This document shows, in pieces, positions 22,301 to 33,130 of a stretch of DNA of 64,000 nt (position 1 is the stretch's first letter; the number at the start of each line of letters is the position of its first letter). The DNA is taken from positions 151,047,268 through 151,111,267 of the forward strand of contig JBOZIK010000001.1 of the NCBI GenBank assembly GCA_051453625.1, read 5' to 3'. The notes under the pieces were generated by a model, which saw nothing but the letters and a program-made list of their open reading frames with translations, was not told the DNA's origin and did no database searches. The stretch is from Welwitschia mirabilis. Lineage: Eukaryota; Gnetophyta; Gnetopsida; Welwitschiales. The translations under genes were made by a program, and so were the position numbers.

Positions 22301-24005
22301 TGTAAAGTAGCATATGTTCAAACTTCATCTTATACAAATTATCTAGTGTCCTTTCAACTTCTAATGTTGAACTATATTTTGTTAAAATGAACTTTTCTCA
22401 TTCAAATTTCACCTTAAATTCTTTACATTCTAATTGGCCAAGACTTATCAAATTGTATTTGAACTTTGGTACATAAAAAACATTATCATTAGTCATTTTC
22501 CTATCGCTTTCATCTTAGAAAATAATGGTTCTTTTTGTTTTCACATTAATAATTTTTCATACTCTCAATCTACTAGAGATCCATTTAAATTTTTGAATGT
22601 TTAAAATATGTTTTTTGGGATATTATGTAATGTTAACAACCATCATATAAATATTATAAATCATCATTTGATGCTAAAAAATAAATGGTTTTTCACTCTT
22701 TTATATATTCATTGATAGTTGTAACCAATTATAGGTTATCTTATTCCCATTGTGATGTTTTACCTTGCTCTTTATTTTCTTGGTATTAATTACTTTCTAT
22801 AAAACTATTCATTGGAACTCCATAATCTCTTATTTATGATCTATATTTTTTATGAATGCCCTATTTTCAAACAGTAGTAATATACTAGTGGTTTACTATA
22901 ACATCCTTATGTAATACATTAATTTTAAATGTATGTTTGCTATGTGTTTGAATTTCCCCTTCCTATTAAGTTTTGGAACCCTCTACCTCTAATATTCTGC
23001 CACTACCAGTAGTGTTGTGCAAGGTACTACTTCCTTCCTTGATTGCTTGGTTGAAAATGTAATGGACTTCTCCCTTTATCTCTTTCTCTAAAATTTCCTT
23101 GTCTTCATTGGGTGTTTTGAGACTCTTGATTTGTTATATTTACTTCCTCTTATGTAGACTTCNNNNNNNNNNNNNNNNNNNNNNNNNNNNNNNNNNNNNN
23201 NNNNNNNNNNNNNNNNNNNNNNNNNNNNNNNNNNNNNNNNNNNNNNNNNNNNNNNNNNNNNNTGATTTGTTATATTGACTTCCTCTTATGTAGACTTCAT
23301 ATTTCTTATGACAAATTCCCTAGGATCTTATTTTTCTATCTCTTTTAATCATAGTTAATATTGCATAATTCTATTTATTAATTCACCAACTATAAGAGTC
23401 TTCAAATCCATGAAATTTCTATTGTAACTATAATTTAATCATAGGTTCATGTTAAAATTCTTAAGATTTTTAATATCTTATATTTTTTTTTTTTTTTAGT
23501 TTTTTTGTTCTTCTTACTCCTTATTTTATTTTACAATGTCTTAGATACTTCATTTATATTTTTTGTGCTCTCATTTCTTTCATTTTAATGTTTCTGAATT
23601 ATGAACTTAGATAATGAAGCTTTACCTTCTTATCCTTAATGTGACCTTCATAGATAATAATTAAATCATTACAAGGTTTAAATGCACTAATACAGTGTTG
23701 AATCTTTTCATGTATGAATGATTGTCATAGTTATATTATCATCTAACTCTACTCCACCATATTCCTTTTTATTCTTATGTACGGTTGAATGTGGAATTAG
23801 ATTAAAATCTAATTGCATTTTATTTAATAAACCTTCCAACTTCAAGTCCTAGTTTTCTAAATGTCATCGTTTCCTAAATCAAAGTAGGTCTCATTCCTCT
23901 ACCCTTTTTTTGCCCTCATATATAATTGCCTTATCTTGATAATGATTTTTTGTTTTCAAGTTCTCTTTGCGATTTCTTATTCACGTCCTCAATTTGTTTT
24001 CTAAA
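22301..24005 (-). other. Copia2 protease and gag region, decayed
   Basis: No motif is secure here. By position it should hold protease and gag of Copia2. A 100-N gap lies at 23163-23262, with the same 36-base sequence on both edges (35 of 36 identical). Confidence 0.5.
23163..23262. other. Assembly gap (100 N)
   Basis: The 36 bases before it (23127-23162) and after it (23263-23298) differ at one position, so the two contig ends may simply overlap. Confidence 0.95.
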
Positions 24006-24434
24006 AATGTGTGAGGGTCTAGAAGTTACATTGTTAAAAATCTTCATACATGATGCTCCAATACCAAAATGTGAGGGTCTAGAAGTTACATTATTGAAAA
24101 TCTTCATACATGATGTTCTAATACCAAAGTGTAAGGGTCTAGAAGTTACATTGTTGAAATTCTTCATACATGATGCTTTGATACCAAAATGTGAGGGTCT
24201 AGAAGTTACATTGTTGAAAATCTTCATACATGATGCTCCAATACCAAAATGTGAGGGTCTAGAAGTTACATTATTGAAAACCTTCATACATGATGCTCTA
24301 ATACCAAAATGTGAGGGTCTAGAAGTTACATTGTTAAAAATCTTCATACATGATGCTCTGATACCAAAATGTGAGGGTCTAGAAGTTACATTTTTGAAAA
24401 TCTTCATACATGATGCTCTGATACCAAAATGTGA
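24006..24434. repeat. 60-bp tandem array, seven units, each with a primer-site-like core
   Basis: Units start at 24006, 24066, 24126, 24186, 24246, 24306 and 24366, with nine bases of an eighth. The period is exactly 60 with no insertion or deletion. Each unit contains 'gagggtctagaagttaca' type sequence (one unit has 'taagggtc') and a version of 'ctctgatacca', the reverse complement of the copia primer site. It is exact at 24356-24366 and 24416-24426 and has one or two changes in the other five. As 60 is a multiple of three and no frame-closing stop occurs, both strands stay open: 23926-24456 plus, with a 20-residue repeat starting 'CEGLEVTLLK', and 24407-23931 minus. I regard both frames as by-products of the repeat. 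Confidence 0.95.
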
Positions 24435-24608
24435 TGTCCTAAAATTTCTAATGTAGAAAACTTTTGACTTACTCTAATGCTATGATACCTCAAAATGAAA
24501 TGTTCGCTTTTCTTATTCTAAACTTATGAACATTACTTACTTAGTAAGGAATTAAATCCTCATTCTTATCCTCTATCAAAAGCATTAATTAAAAGCTATC
24601 TATATTAT

Positions 24609-24708
24609 NNNNNNNNNNNNNNNNNNNNNNNNNNNNNNNNNNNNNNNNNNNNNNNNNNNNNNNNNNNNNNNNNNNNNNNNNNNNNNNNNNNNNNNNNNNN
24701 NNNNNNNN
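24609..24708. other. Assembly gap (100 N)
   Basis: Lies between the 60-bp array and the Copia2 primer site. No edge duplication is visible. Confidence 0.95.
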
Positions 24709-24791
24709 ATCTAATATTTTCAAAATATTTCATTAAGCATAAACTTGTAAATTTATTAGAAAATCAAAAATGTGGATGTGACAGAATGTGT

Positions 24792-24802
24792 CTTTGATAC
24801 CA
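24792..24802 (-). other. Copia2 primer-binding site
   Basis: The minus strand reads TGGTATCAAAG, one G-to-A change from TGGTATCAGAG. It supports a 5' LTR edge near 24803, though the terminal CA is not visible. Confidence 0.6.
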
Positions 24803-27239
24803 AATTTTAATATTGAAAAATCCATATTACATGATGAAAGCCCCAATGATCTACATGAATGAACAAAGATCAAAGAATATTTAAGCATATCTTACAATTA
24901 TAAAATTAATAAATGGAATTAAGCAATCATGGTAACACAATTGAAGTATGATTTAAAACGAATGAGTTCTCAAAAGAATTCAAATTTTAATATAGCAAAT
25001 GAAATTATTTTAAATGTATTGATTGCTTGAAGGGCATAATATTTGACTTATGCAATTAGGTAAGAATGTTTAATTAAAAAGCATAAGATTTTAATTCTAA
25101 ATGTAATAAATTAATTAGTACCACTTACAAAATAAAAGAAAATTATTATGTTGAAATGATTTTAAATTACTCAAATAAAATAATTAATAATTTAATCCAA
25201 ATTTATTGATATGAATGCAAGTTACATGAAAAATTATAATTTAGAAACATGATAAAAGATTGTGGATTTAATAATAGACATGAAGTTGGAATAATGATAA
25301 GTAGCAACTAGAGTCCATAACCCATTTTGAATGTTTTGATTTATTCTAGGAACTATATCTCTAGTCCCATATTACTTCTATGATGTAGATGTTATTTGAA
25401 ATAGTTTGTTTTTAAATTTAATAAAGCACAACTTATTTTCTTTGTCATAAAATAATTTTCCTTTCATTTCTAGTTACATATAGTTAATTGCAAGTAAGCA
25501 ACAATAAAATAAACAATTAAGTAGCAATAATGCATTGTAAGTCTATTACTTTTCTCACTAGAGGAGGGCCTGCAATTTAAGCTTGATGGATGTTCTTTCC
25601 TTTTTTTGTGTATCATACCATCTCTTTGACTCTCTTATTCACTCTGTTGTTTTTAAATTTAAAAATAAATGACAAGACTTAACTTATTAAATAGATCCTA
25701 AATATTAGACTTAAATCACAATAGCTCAATACAATAAATAAAGAGATAAACTAAAAACTAAAATTAGGTAAATAATAAGTTTATAAACTAAAGTTGGCTA
25801 CTAATCAAATTAAATCCATTTGTAGTAGGAAGTTGAGATTAGAATCACACCAGAAATTATCCATTCTTCTTTTGATCTATCAATGTTTACTTTCTTTCGT
25901 TATATGTCATGATTTACAAAGATTTTAAATGAATAATCTTGTCTTCAATAATTTCTTGCATTTACTTTTGTGAATGCTTTGAGATCCAATGATGAACAAT
26001 TTGAATATCTAGAATAACTACAATAAATTAAATTTAATGTAAGTAGATGTCACTAATAACATAAAAGTGATAATTCACAGCAGTTATTTTGAGTGGGCAA
26101 CTATCTTTTTCCTTCATATGCATGAACAATATGCAATAAATATATATAAACAATATTGATTTGTTTGTTAGCATGACAGGTTTGCATGATATCTCAAAAT
26201 CCATATAAATTAAACAACTTTGAAGAATAATTTTGGTTAAACATAATATTTATAATAAAGATAAATAATATTTATTAAAAGCCATAAATTTCATGATCAT
26301 AAAATCATTTTATGACTTATAATTTCTTAAATTTCCAAGTAGTTTTTTAAGAAAAAGGAGGAGATGACAATGCGCTAAGAGAATGGAAGATGATCGAATA
26401 TAAATAAAATCAAACGAGTTCTTTTACCATAAATAATCTATGATTTTTTAATAATTATAATTACTATTGAAGTGATGTGTCTTTGATGATGCATATGAAT
26501 TTAAATGCTCATATGTCAATATAACATTAAGTTTTTGTTAATAAATATGTAGCTATCACACCTCATGTTCCATGCTTTCACAGAAATCTCAATTTTAAAG
26601 CATTAAGATTTAATTAAAAATGTTTTAATAATGACATCAAAACATTGTCATGAACATGGTAAAACATAAGTTAGGCTTTGAAGTAATCAAATGTGGAAGT
26701 GGAAGATATTTCAGGGAAATGTGTCTTATTGAAAAGGAGAAAATAATATAATTTATATATTAGTTGAGGTGAGACTAAAAATAATATAAAAGGGTGAAAG
26801 ATTGGTAATGATAGGAACAATCATGGAAGGAATTGAAGTTCAAGATTAATCTAAATGTAATTGTGCCTTTGAGATGATGTTTACTTCATAGGCTTGGTTA
26901 TCTAAACTTTAATATAAGCACAAGTGTGGTGTCATTTCTTGTTTTCATTACAATTGGAATGTCTTAAAACCCCTCCAAAACCATCACACACCAAAAAAAA
27001 AAAAAAAAAAAAAAAAGAGAGAGAGAGGATCTTATCCTTTTAGTTTTTTAAGGCAAAAAAAGGAGTTGAGATCTATATTGCTCAAATAGCACAATGATGA
27101 GTCAAATCATTATACTTAAGTTGGTTCATAATAGGTTGATGACTTACATCATCATACCTACAAGAATACGAATATGTAACATAATGATGTTGTAACCTTA
27201 AGGGAATAAAAATAATATTTTCAAGGGCAAATACCAAAA
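24803..27239 (-). repeat. Copia2 5' LTR
   Basis: 25925-27239 aligns with the 3' LTR (18251-19551). The stretch 24803-25924 has no counterpart there and is assigned to the LTR only because the primer site is at 24792. Alternatively, that 1.1 kb is a separate insertion. The 24-base A run and GA repeat at 26993-27028 are absent from the partner LTR. The outer end reads 'aaataccaaaa' at 27239. Confidence 0.65.
26993..27028. repeat. A24 run followed by (GA)6
   Basis: Twenty-four consecutive A then six GA units, inside the Copia2 5' LTR. It is private to this copy of the LTR. Confidence 0.9.
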
Positions 27240-28224
27240 CTTTTATCATTAACCTTGACTAATTCAATGTTTAAAAAAATACTATCTCTTAGAGTATAAC
27301 TAAGAAAAGTGTTCCATTATCTTAATTTTTCCTATTTTATGTAATTTATTATATGGATTTGTTTAAAATAATAATATTTAAAAATTGACAAATTTTTACA
27401 CTTTTGTTATTTAATTTGTGATTAATTATGATTTATGTATATTAAGTAAAGTTAAGAGAAGGTGTAATTTCCTCATCATTTTCACTTTTATTTTTTATTT
27501 TATGATCTTTTGATTAACTAAATAATTTAATTATTTTAACTTTTTATTTTTCTAAATAAACAAGTAGCATTTTTATGCATGTAGAATAAACATTAATGCT
27601 CTAATAATTATTAAATTTTTCTCCTTAATTTATAACTAATTATGACATATGATTATTACCTAAGGTTAAGAAAAGGCGTAATTTACTGATGCTTTTTTTA
27701 TTTTCTTTTTATTTTATTATCTTTTAATTATTGAATTACATTAATAAATTTAACTTTTTTTAACATAGATAAATAATTTTTTTCATATGTATAATAAATG
27801 TTAGTACTTAAAATTTAAACACGAGAATTGTAGGTCTAAAAGCTTAAGGATGTTCCAACAACCAATTGAGATACATATGAAGGGAAAATTTTATATTTAA
27901 ATCTAGAACCTTTTCATATAATATGTAATCCATTAAAATATGGCTCTTCAATTATAAAAAAGACAAAATTCTACCTTTTAAAAAAAACACAATAAAGGTC
28001 ATGTATAAAATTTAACATTTATGGATTTAAAAACTTCTTATTTTTTATGCTTAAAACTAAGGTTATAATTTACTTGAAATAACCTAATAAATAAATGACT
28101 TAATTACATTAAGTCATCATATAAGTCTTGATGCTATGCAATACATGTAGAGATTCTAATCCATAACCTCCTAAGTAAATAATATGTGTTCCATCATCTA
28201 GACTCCTAGCATATTATCATACTA
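27240..28224. other. AT-rich flank with a diverged 212-bp tandem duplication
   Basis: No coding homology. Units beginning 'taattt(g/a)t' at 27413 and 27625 are 212 bp apart and alike over about 190 bases, including 'aattatga', 'gttaaga(g/a)aagg(t/c)gtaattt' and 'taataaatgtta' type blocks. A weaker relative precedes them at about 27290-27412. Confidence 0.6.
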
Positions 28225-28242
28225 CACTACAAGAAATTAATG
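28225..28242 (+). mobile_element. CACTA (En/Spm) transposon terminus
   Basis: Reads CACTACAAGAAATTAATG. The first 12 bases match the terminal inverted repeat start of plant CACTA elements. The next 400 bases (28260-28660) hold inverted short motifs such as 'tatagtgg' and 'ccactgta' that resemble CACTA subterminal repeats. The 3 bases before it are 'cta'. I did not find the opposite terminus. A minus-strand DUF4216 remnant at 56783-57440 has the right orientation to belong to the same element. Confidence 0.5.
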
Positions 28243-31200
28243 TTTTCATTATGCTTATAACATGTTACCAAATTTAATGATATTGCTATATAATCACATT
28301 GTAGAAATTTTCTAAGACTATCACATATGATGCCATCATAATTTATTTATAACAATAATGATGTTTTATTAACTACTTCTAAGGAACTCTAAGTGCCACT
28401 ATTTAGGATGATGATAAAGAGAGACATATTATCATAATTTAGGCATAAAATACTACATATGATACATTTGATCTTACAGTTATTATTATGAAACCAATGT
28501 AAGACACTGTATATATAGTATAAACATTTTATTATAACTATTATAGTAACCTTTTATAGTGGTTTTATCTCAACCACTGTATTATATTTTACCATAACTA
28601 ATACAACACTATACTATTAGAATTGTATAGTGATTATGTTATTAACCTTAGTGATAAATCCTACATTTAAAAAAAAAATTACAATAAGTATCATTTCAAA
28701 TGTACATCACCAAAAAATTGTGAAGAATGATTTTGAATTTTCACTCATATTAAAAGGTAATACTACTATACAAAAAGTATCTAGAACATAAAAATGAAGA
28801 AATATTAATAAGAAGTAATACTTGAAGCCAACATAGTTAACTCTTTTAGATGTTAATAGCTTTATATTTTGATTTTTACATCTAAAAAGAACAATGGTTT
28901 ATCCATGAAACTTACATTTAGAACTCTTATTTAAATAATAGTTTATACATGAATATCTATGCTTAAGCCTCATATTCAAGAGTAGTATTTAATGTTTTAA
29001 ATTATAGACATTAATATGAAAAAAATACATGAATAACTAGTTAGTTTATAGAAAAGCATTAATGCTTAAATATGCTAGTAATCAATGTAGTTTATGTACC
29101 TTAAGAAATGTTCTTTTTAGTTCATTAGAAAGTATTTTAAATGATTATTAAAGTTAAAATATATATTATAATAAAATGATACAAGATAATTAAGTTCAAC
29201 ATTTTAGATGTTGTTCTTTATTGTAACCACTGAATTACTTCAGCTACCAAAATTTTTCACTTCTTTAATGCTATTTCTTCTAACTTTTAAGGAATAAAAG
29301 CATATTCACGAATAAATTACATCATAAATCATAGTAAAAAAAAAAACATCATATATAAAAATAACTCAGTTTTAACTACCTTTTAGTATTTTAGAGTTAC
29401 TAGACTTCCAATACTCTAATTAATAACTAGTACAAAATCTACCATTTCAACATAGCATATTACAAGAAGAAACCATAGAAAAAGAGGAATTTCACAAAAA
29501 CCATAAGCATTAGAATTAACAATCTTAACTTTTAGGATGTAAATACAAAGTTAATAAAACTATGTTTATTTTTCTATCAATAAATTTGTAACAAATAATG
29601 TAATAATTTTTAATATTTTGAATCATTAATTGATAAAAATTTAGTTGTTTCTTATTAGCATTGTATTTTTTTAAATCAAACTTAAAGAAAATGTTTTAAG
29701 ACAATTTAAAGTGATTTAGAAATACTATTAAGGTATTCTTCTTATCCAAAATAATTTGGATTCATTCTTGAGAAGGATTATAAATAAAGCATACTAAAAG
29801 AAACCTCAAACTCTTAAATCTAAAACAAGTTAATTAAAAGTCTTAGAGCTTAAGACCATTAACCATTACTAGATAGATAATTTGATTAGATTCCTATATT
29901 CACTTTAACAAGTTAGATCATGATTAGCATTTAAAAAAATTCAATTCAAAACAATAAAGCATGAGTCTTATGTTTTAATTCACCATTCCTACCATCATTT
30001 TAAAGAAAACAATTCTACTACTAGTAGGGTTACCACATATACTCATAGGTATTTCAATCTAAAATAGACGTATGCTACATAACTAGGTAAACATACAAAG
30101 TTTTCATCATATAGTAAATGAAATAATAATTTAAAATAAAATTAGCTCTGCAAGATATAGTTTTTAAGAGTGAGCAAAATTTGATTTTAAGGAAATAAAT
30201 TCCCTATACAATGATATGCCTTCAAACTTCATGACTTTATTACATACCCTATTGTTTGAATTTAGCATCCTTATCTAAGAGCCTAAAGATAACCTTCATT
30301 ATCATGAAATCTTTCATAATACATAATTGTTTTCTACAATAAATAACTATTATATGTAGATATTATTCTTATTATCTAGCTATAGATTAGATTCATCATG
30401 TCATGTGAAGTTTCTAGGCTGTACACATGAACCTCTAATAGTCTACTATATATCTCACATAATAGAGAATAATGGCATTAATTTGGCCTTCCTGTGAAGT
30501 CATTTTTAAGGCCATATACATATATTTAACTTATATTTATATGATACTATTTTATTATTTATTTCATCATAATGTCAAAAGGCTGACAAGTGATAACTTG
30601 ATGATTTAAAAATTATTATGTATAGGTTTTTTTGTTCTCTTATAGGGCCTAAGCCAGTTGACCTACAAGTATCTATGATTTTTCTTAAATATTTTTTTGG
30701 CATAATTAAATATCAATTTGATAACCTATTTTAGTTTCATAAAAGGTTTTAATTTAAAGAAAGGAATTGGCTTAAAACAATTATTATAATAACTATAGGT
30801 GTTTTCCTAGTAAGAAAATGTTTACATATACCATGTACTACAAATTGATACAAACTCATAATAACCTAAGATTAACAAAATAAAAAACATGTTGATAATT
30901 AATTATAATAAATTTTTATTTATTTAATTATAAGTTTCATAAATATGAAACAACTAAAACTAGATAATCCATTCACATGAAGCACATTATATATGCATTA
31001 CTATCTATAACATGATAGCGTTTTAATGAACAATATCGCAATATAACACATATCTAAATATGAAACATGAACATGGATATGAATTAACTATAATAAGAAA
31101 ATAAATAAGATAATACCAATTATATTAGAATATTTTAATTCAATTATAAATATAGATATTATATCATGAGATTTTATATTTTAAACATAAGTAAAACCTT

Positions 31201-31690
31201 TTACTAAAATGTATTGTCTAGTAACAAAAACCTTATACACCATCCATAGCATTATCTTGGCCATAATACTTACAATAGAACATGATAATAACCCAAGTCA
31301 TGGTGTTACCTAGTGCATCAAATAGAATGTCTAATGGCAACATGTTTATATGTGGTGACATTGGGGTCTATTACATCATATACAAGTACTTTTGCATGTT
31401 CATCTCATATATGCTTATAAAAAATCAAGCTATTAGGTTTTCTATTAATAATCACTCTGTTGTACATAATCCTTTTATCCTTTAAAAGCCATATGCTTCT
31501 TGTTTTTTATAATGAAAAATACAAATTTTAAAGTTAGCATTTGTAATACTAATTATCTTAAATAAATTCAACATTCAAAACTTCAATGAAATATTAAATA
31601 AGGATATGAAATAAATTTTACCATTTTTAGTACCACATGGTCGTTAAATTTAGTTTACTATGTTTTAGTAAAATTTAGCAATTAACATTT
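28243..31690. other. AT-rich relic DNA, possibly interior of the CACTA element
   Basis: No motif on either strand is convincing. The plus-strand frame at 31282-31485 shows no family match. If the CACTA assignment holds, this is the element's transposase-downstream arm before the Gypsy-outer insertion. Confidence 0.4.
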
Positions 31691-33110
31691 AGATAGGTAT
31701 TTTAAGCTAATTTAGTTTAGAAAAGATATTAAATTATTCATTTTAATTATAAAACTATACATTTCATTAATTTTAAAGCTAATTATAAATTTATGCATTT
31801 TTTTAATGGCAAATTCAAGTGCTTAATAGGAAAATGGAGCATGATGCAAAAAGATGCAAGTAGTCTTAGAGAAACACTTATAGCACAGATGTCCTTATAT
31901 GGTGGTGCTAGCCATTTTTAAGATACTATGTCCAAAATCACCTATTGAATTCACCATGGAGTTAATTTCAAATTATAGTCCTAAGCCCTATTATGTCACT
32001 ACATACCAGGAAATTATGATCTTTAGTAATACAGGACAATAATACTAGTCCCTTGTGGCAATCATGTGGAAATGACAAGGTAGTGAGGTGGCAATGACTT
32101 ATGATAGTGTAATATGAAGGTGACATCATCATACATGGTGATAGAATTAGTTAGAATCATTTAGAATCTAGGACACATGTTGAAACTATTATGATGATTC
32201 AACCTAATACTACATGATAAAAGTTCCACCTAACACTATATGATGAAGCTTTTGCCTAATGCTATGAGATAAGGAATATTAACCTAACATTATAGGATAT
32301 AATCTTATCCACTTCACCTACCACTAAAAGCCAAAAGACTATAATTAATTCAATCCTAAATGCCTCTATAAAAAAGACTAGGCCTCATCATTATATTCAT
32401 TCATTTATGCTTAATGAAATATTTGATACTTTGGAATAAAGTCTTCTTTACCATGTCATCCTAATCTTCCTTTGGAAGTTAGCTAGACTCTAGACTATCC
32501 TAATGAATCTATACCACATTTAGCTGTTTCTTGAATGTAAGGCTTTATTTTATTTTAATAATATTATAGCTTCCATTTTTTATTTTAAGTTATAATTGAC
32601 ATTGTAATTTTAATGCTTAAATGCAACTACTTGTTTGCCAAGTATCTATGATTTTGAATGAATCTTTTTATGCTAATGTTTTTATTAGTAGATAGTAGGT
32701 GTTTGATGATTTTTAGGCATAATTTTTCTACTTTCCATTCTTATAATTAAGTTGCAATGGATAAAATGGCATAAATATTTTACAACTATTAATATGATGA
32801 ATAAGATTATATTAACATGATTTAGGGCTACACAACTTGACATAACTTTAAGGTGAAAAAGTAAAATTACTTTACATTCTTGATGTGAGTTTTATTTCTT
32901 ATATGATGCATGGTAGTTATAAGATTAATTAACTTATTTCTTTCATCATTAGAAGTTTCCTCAAAATATTCTCTGATCTTGTAACATTATTTTATTTCTA
33001 TAAATATTTATGTGTTTACTTATGTTTTTGGATATTATATTTGTCCTTGAGGAAAGAATGATAACTAGGTTCTAATCTAGTTCTACTATAAGTTTAAAAA
33101 TGAACATATT
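31690..33110 (+). repeat. Gypsy-outer 5' LTR
   Basis: Aligns with 50770-52195 from about 'caattaac(a/c)ttta' to 'aatgaaca'. It contains a TATA box (32367-32375) followed by conserved leader sequence. Confidence 0.8.
32367..32375 (+). promoter_or_regulatory. TATA box in Gypsy-outer 5' LTR
   Basis: 'ctctataaaaaag' is conserved at the same place in the 3' LTR (51457-51464), about 0.7 kb into the LTR. This is a likely Pol II promoter. Confidence 0.65.
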
Positions 33111-33112
33111 TT

Positions 33113-33130
33113 TTGCATTAGTGCTAGAGA
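33113..33130 (+). other. Gypsy-outer primer-binding site (tRNA-Asp type, eroded)
   Basis: 'ttgcattagtgctagaga' aligns without gaps to TGGCGCCGTTGCCGGGGA, the complement of plant tRNA-Asp 3' end. There are nine differences, seven of them G:C to A:T transitions. The position just after the LTR supports it. Confidence 0.65.

Larger units (their letters stand above)
18251..27239 (-). mobile_element. Copia2: old Ty1/copia retrotransposon, minus strand
   Basis: In its own orientation: 5' LTR (about 24803-27239), primer site (24792-24802, 10 of 11 bases), a 60-bp repeat array in the leader/gag region, gag and protease relics, GAG-preintegrase, integrase, RT, RNase H, polypurine tract (19552-19562) and truncated 3' LTR (18251-19551). 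No open reading frame survives, but characteristic motifs are legible. It is much more decayed than Copia1 and interrupts R1 copy 2. Two 100-N gaps lie in the gag side. Confidence 0.85.

Noticed and set aside
24006-24434. CRISPR-like regular array
   Set aside because: The whole 60 bases repeat with no unique spacers, and the context is a plant retrotransposon.
31282-31485. 67-codon plus-strand frame as a small gene
   Set aside because: No motif, no promoter or splice context, and base composition like the surrounding relic DNA.
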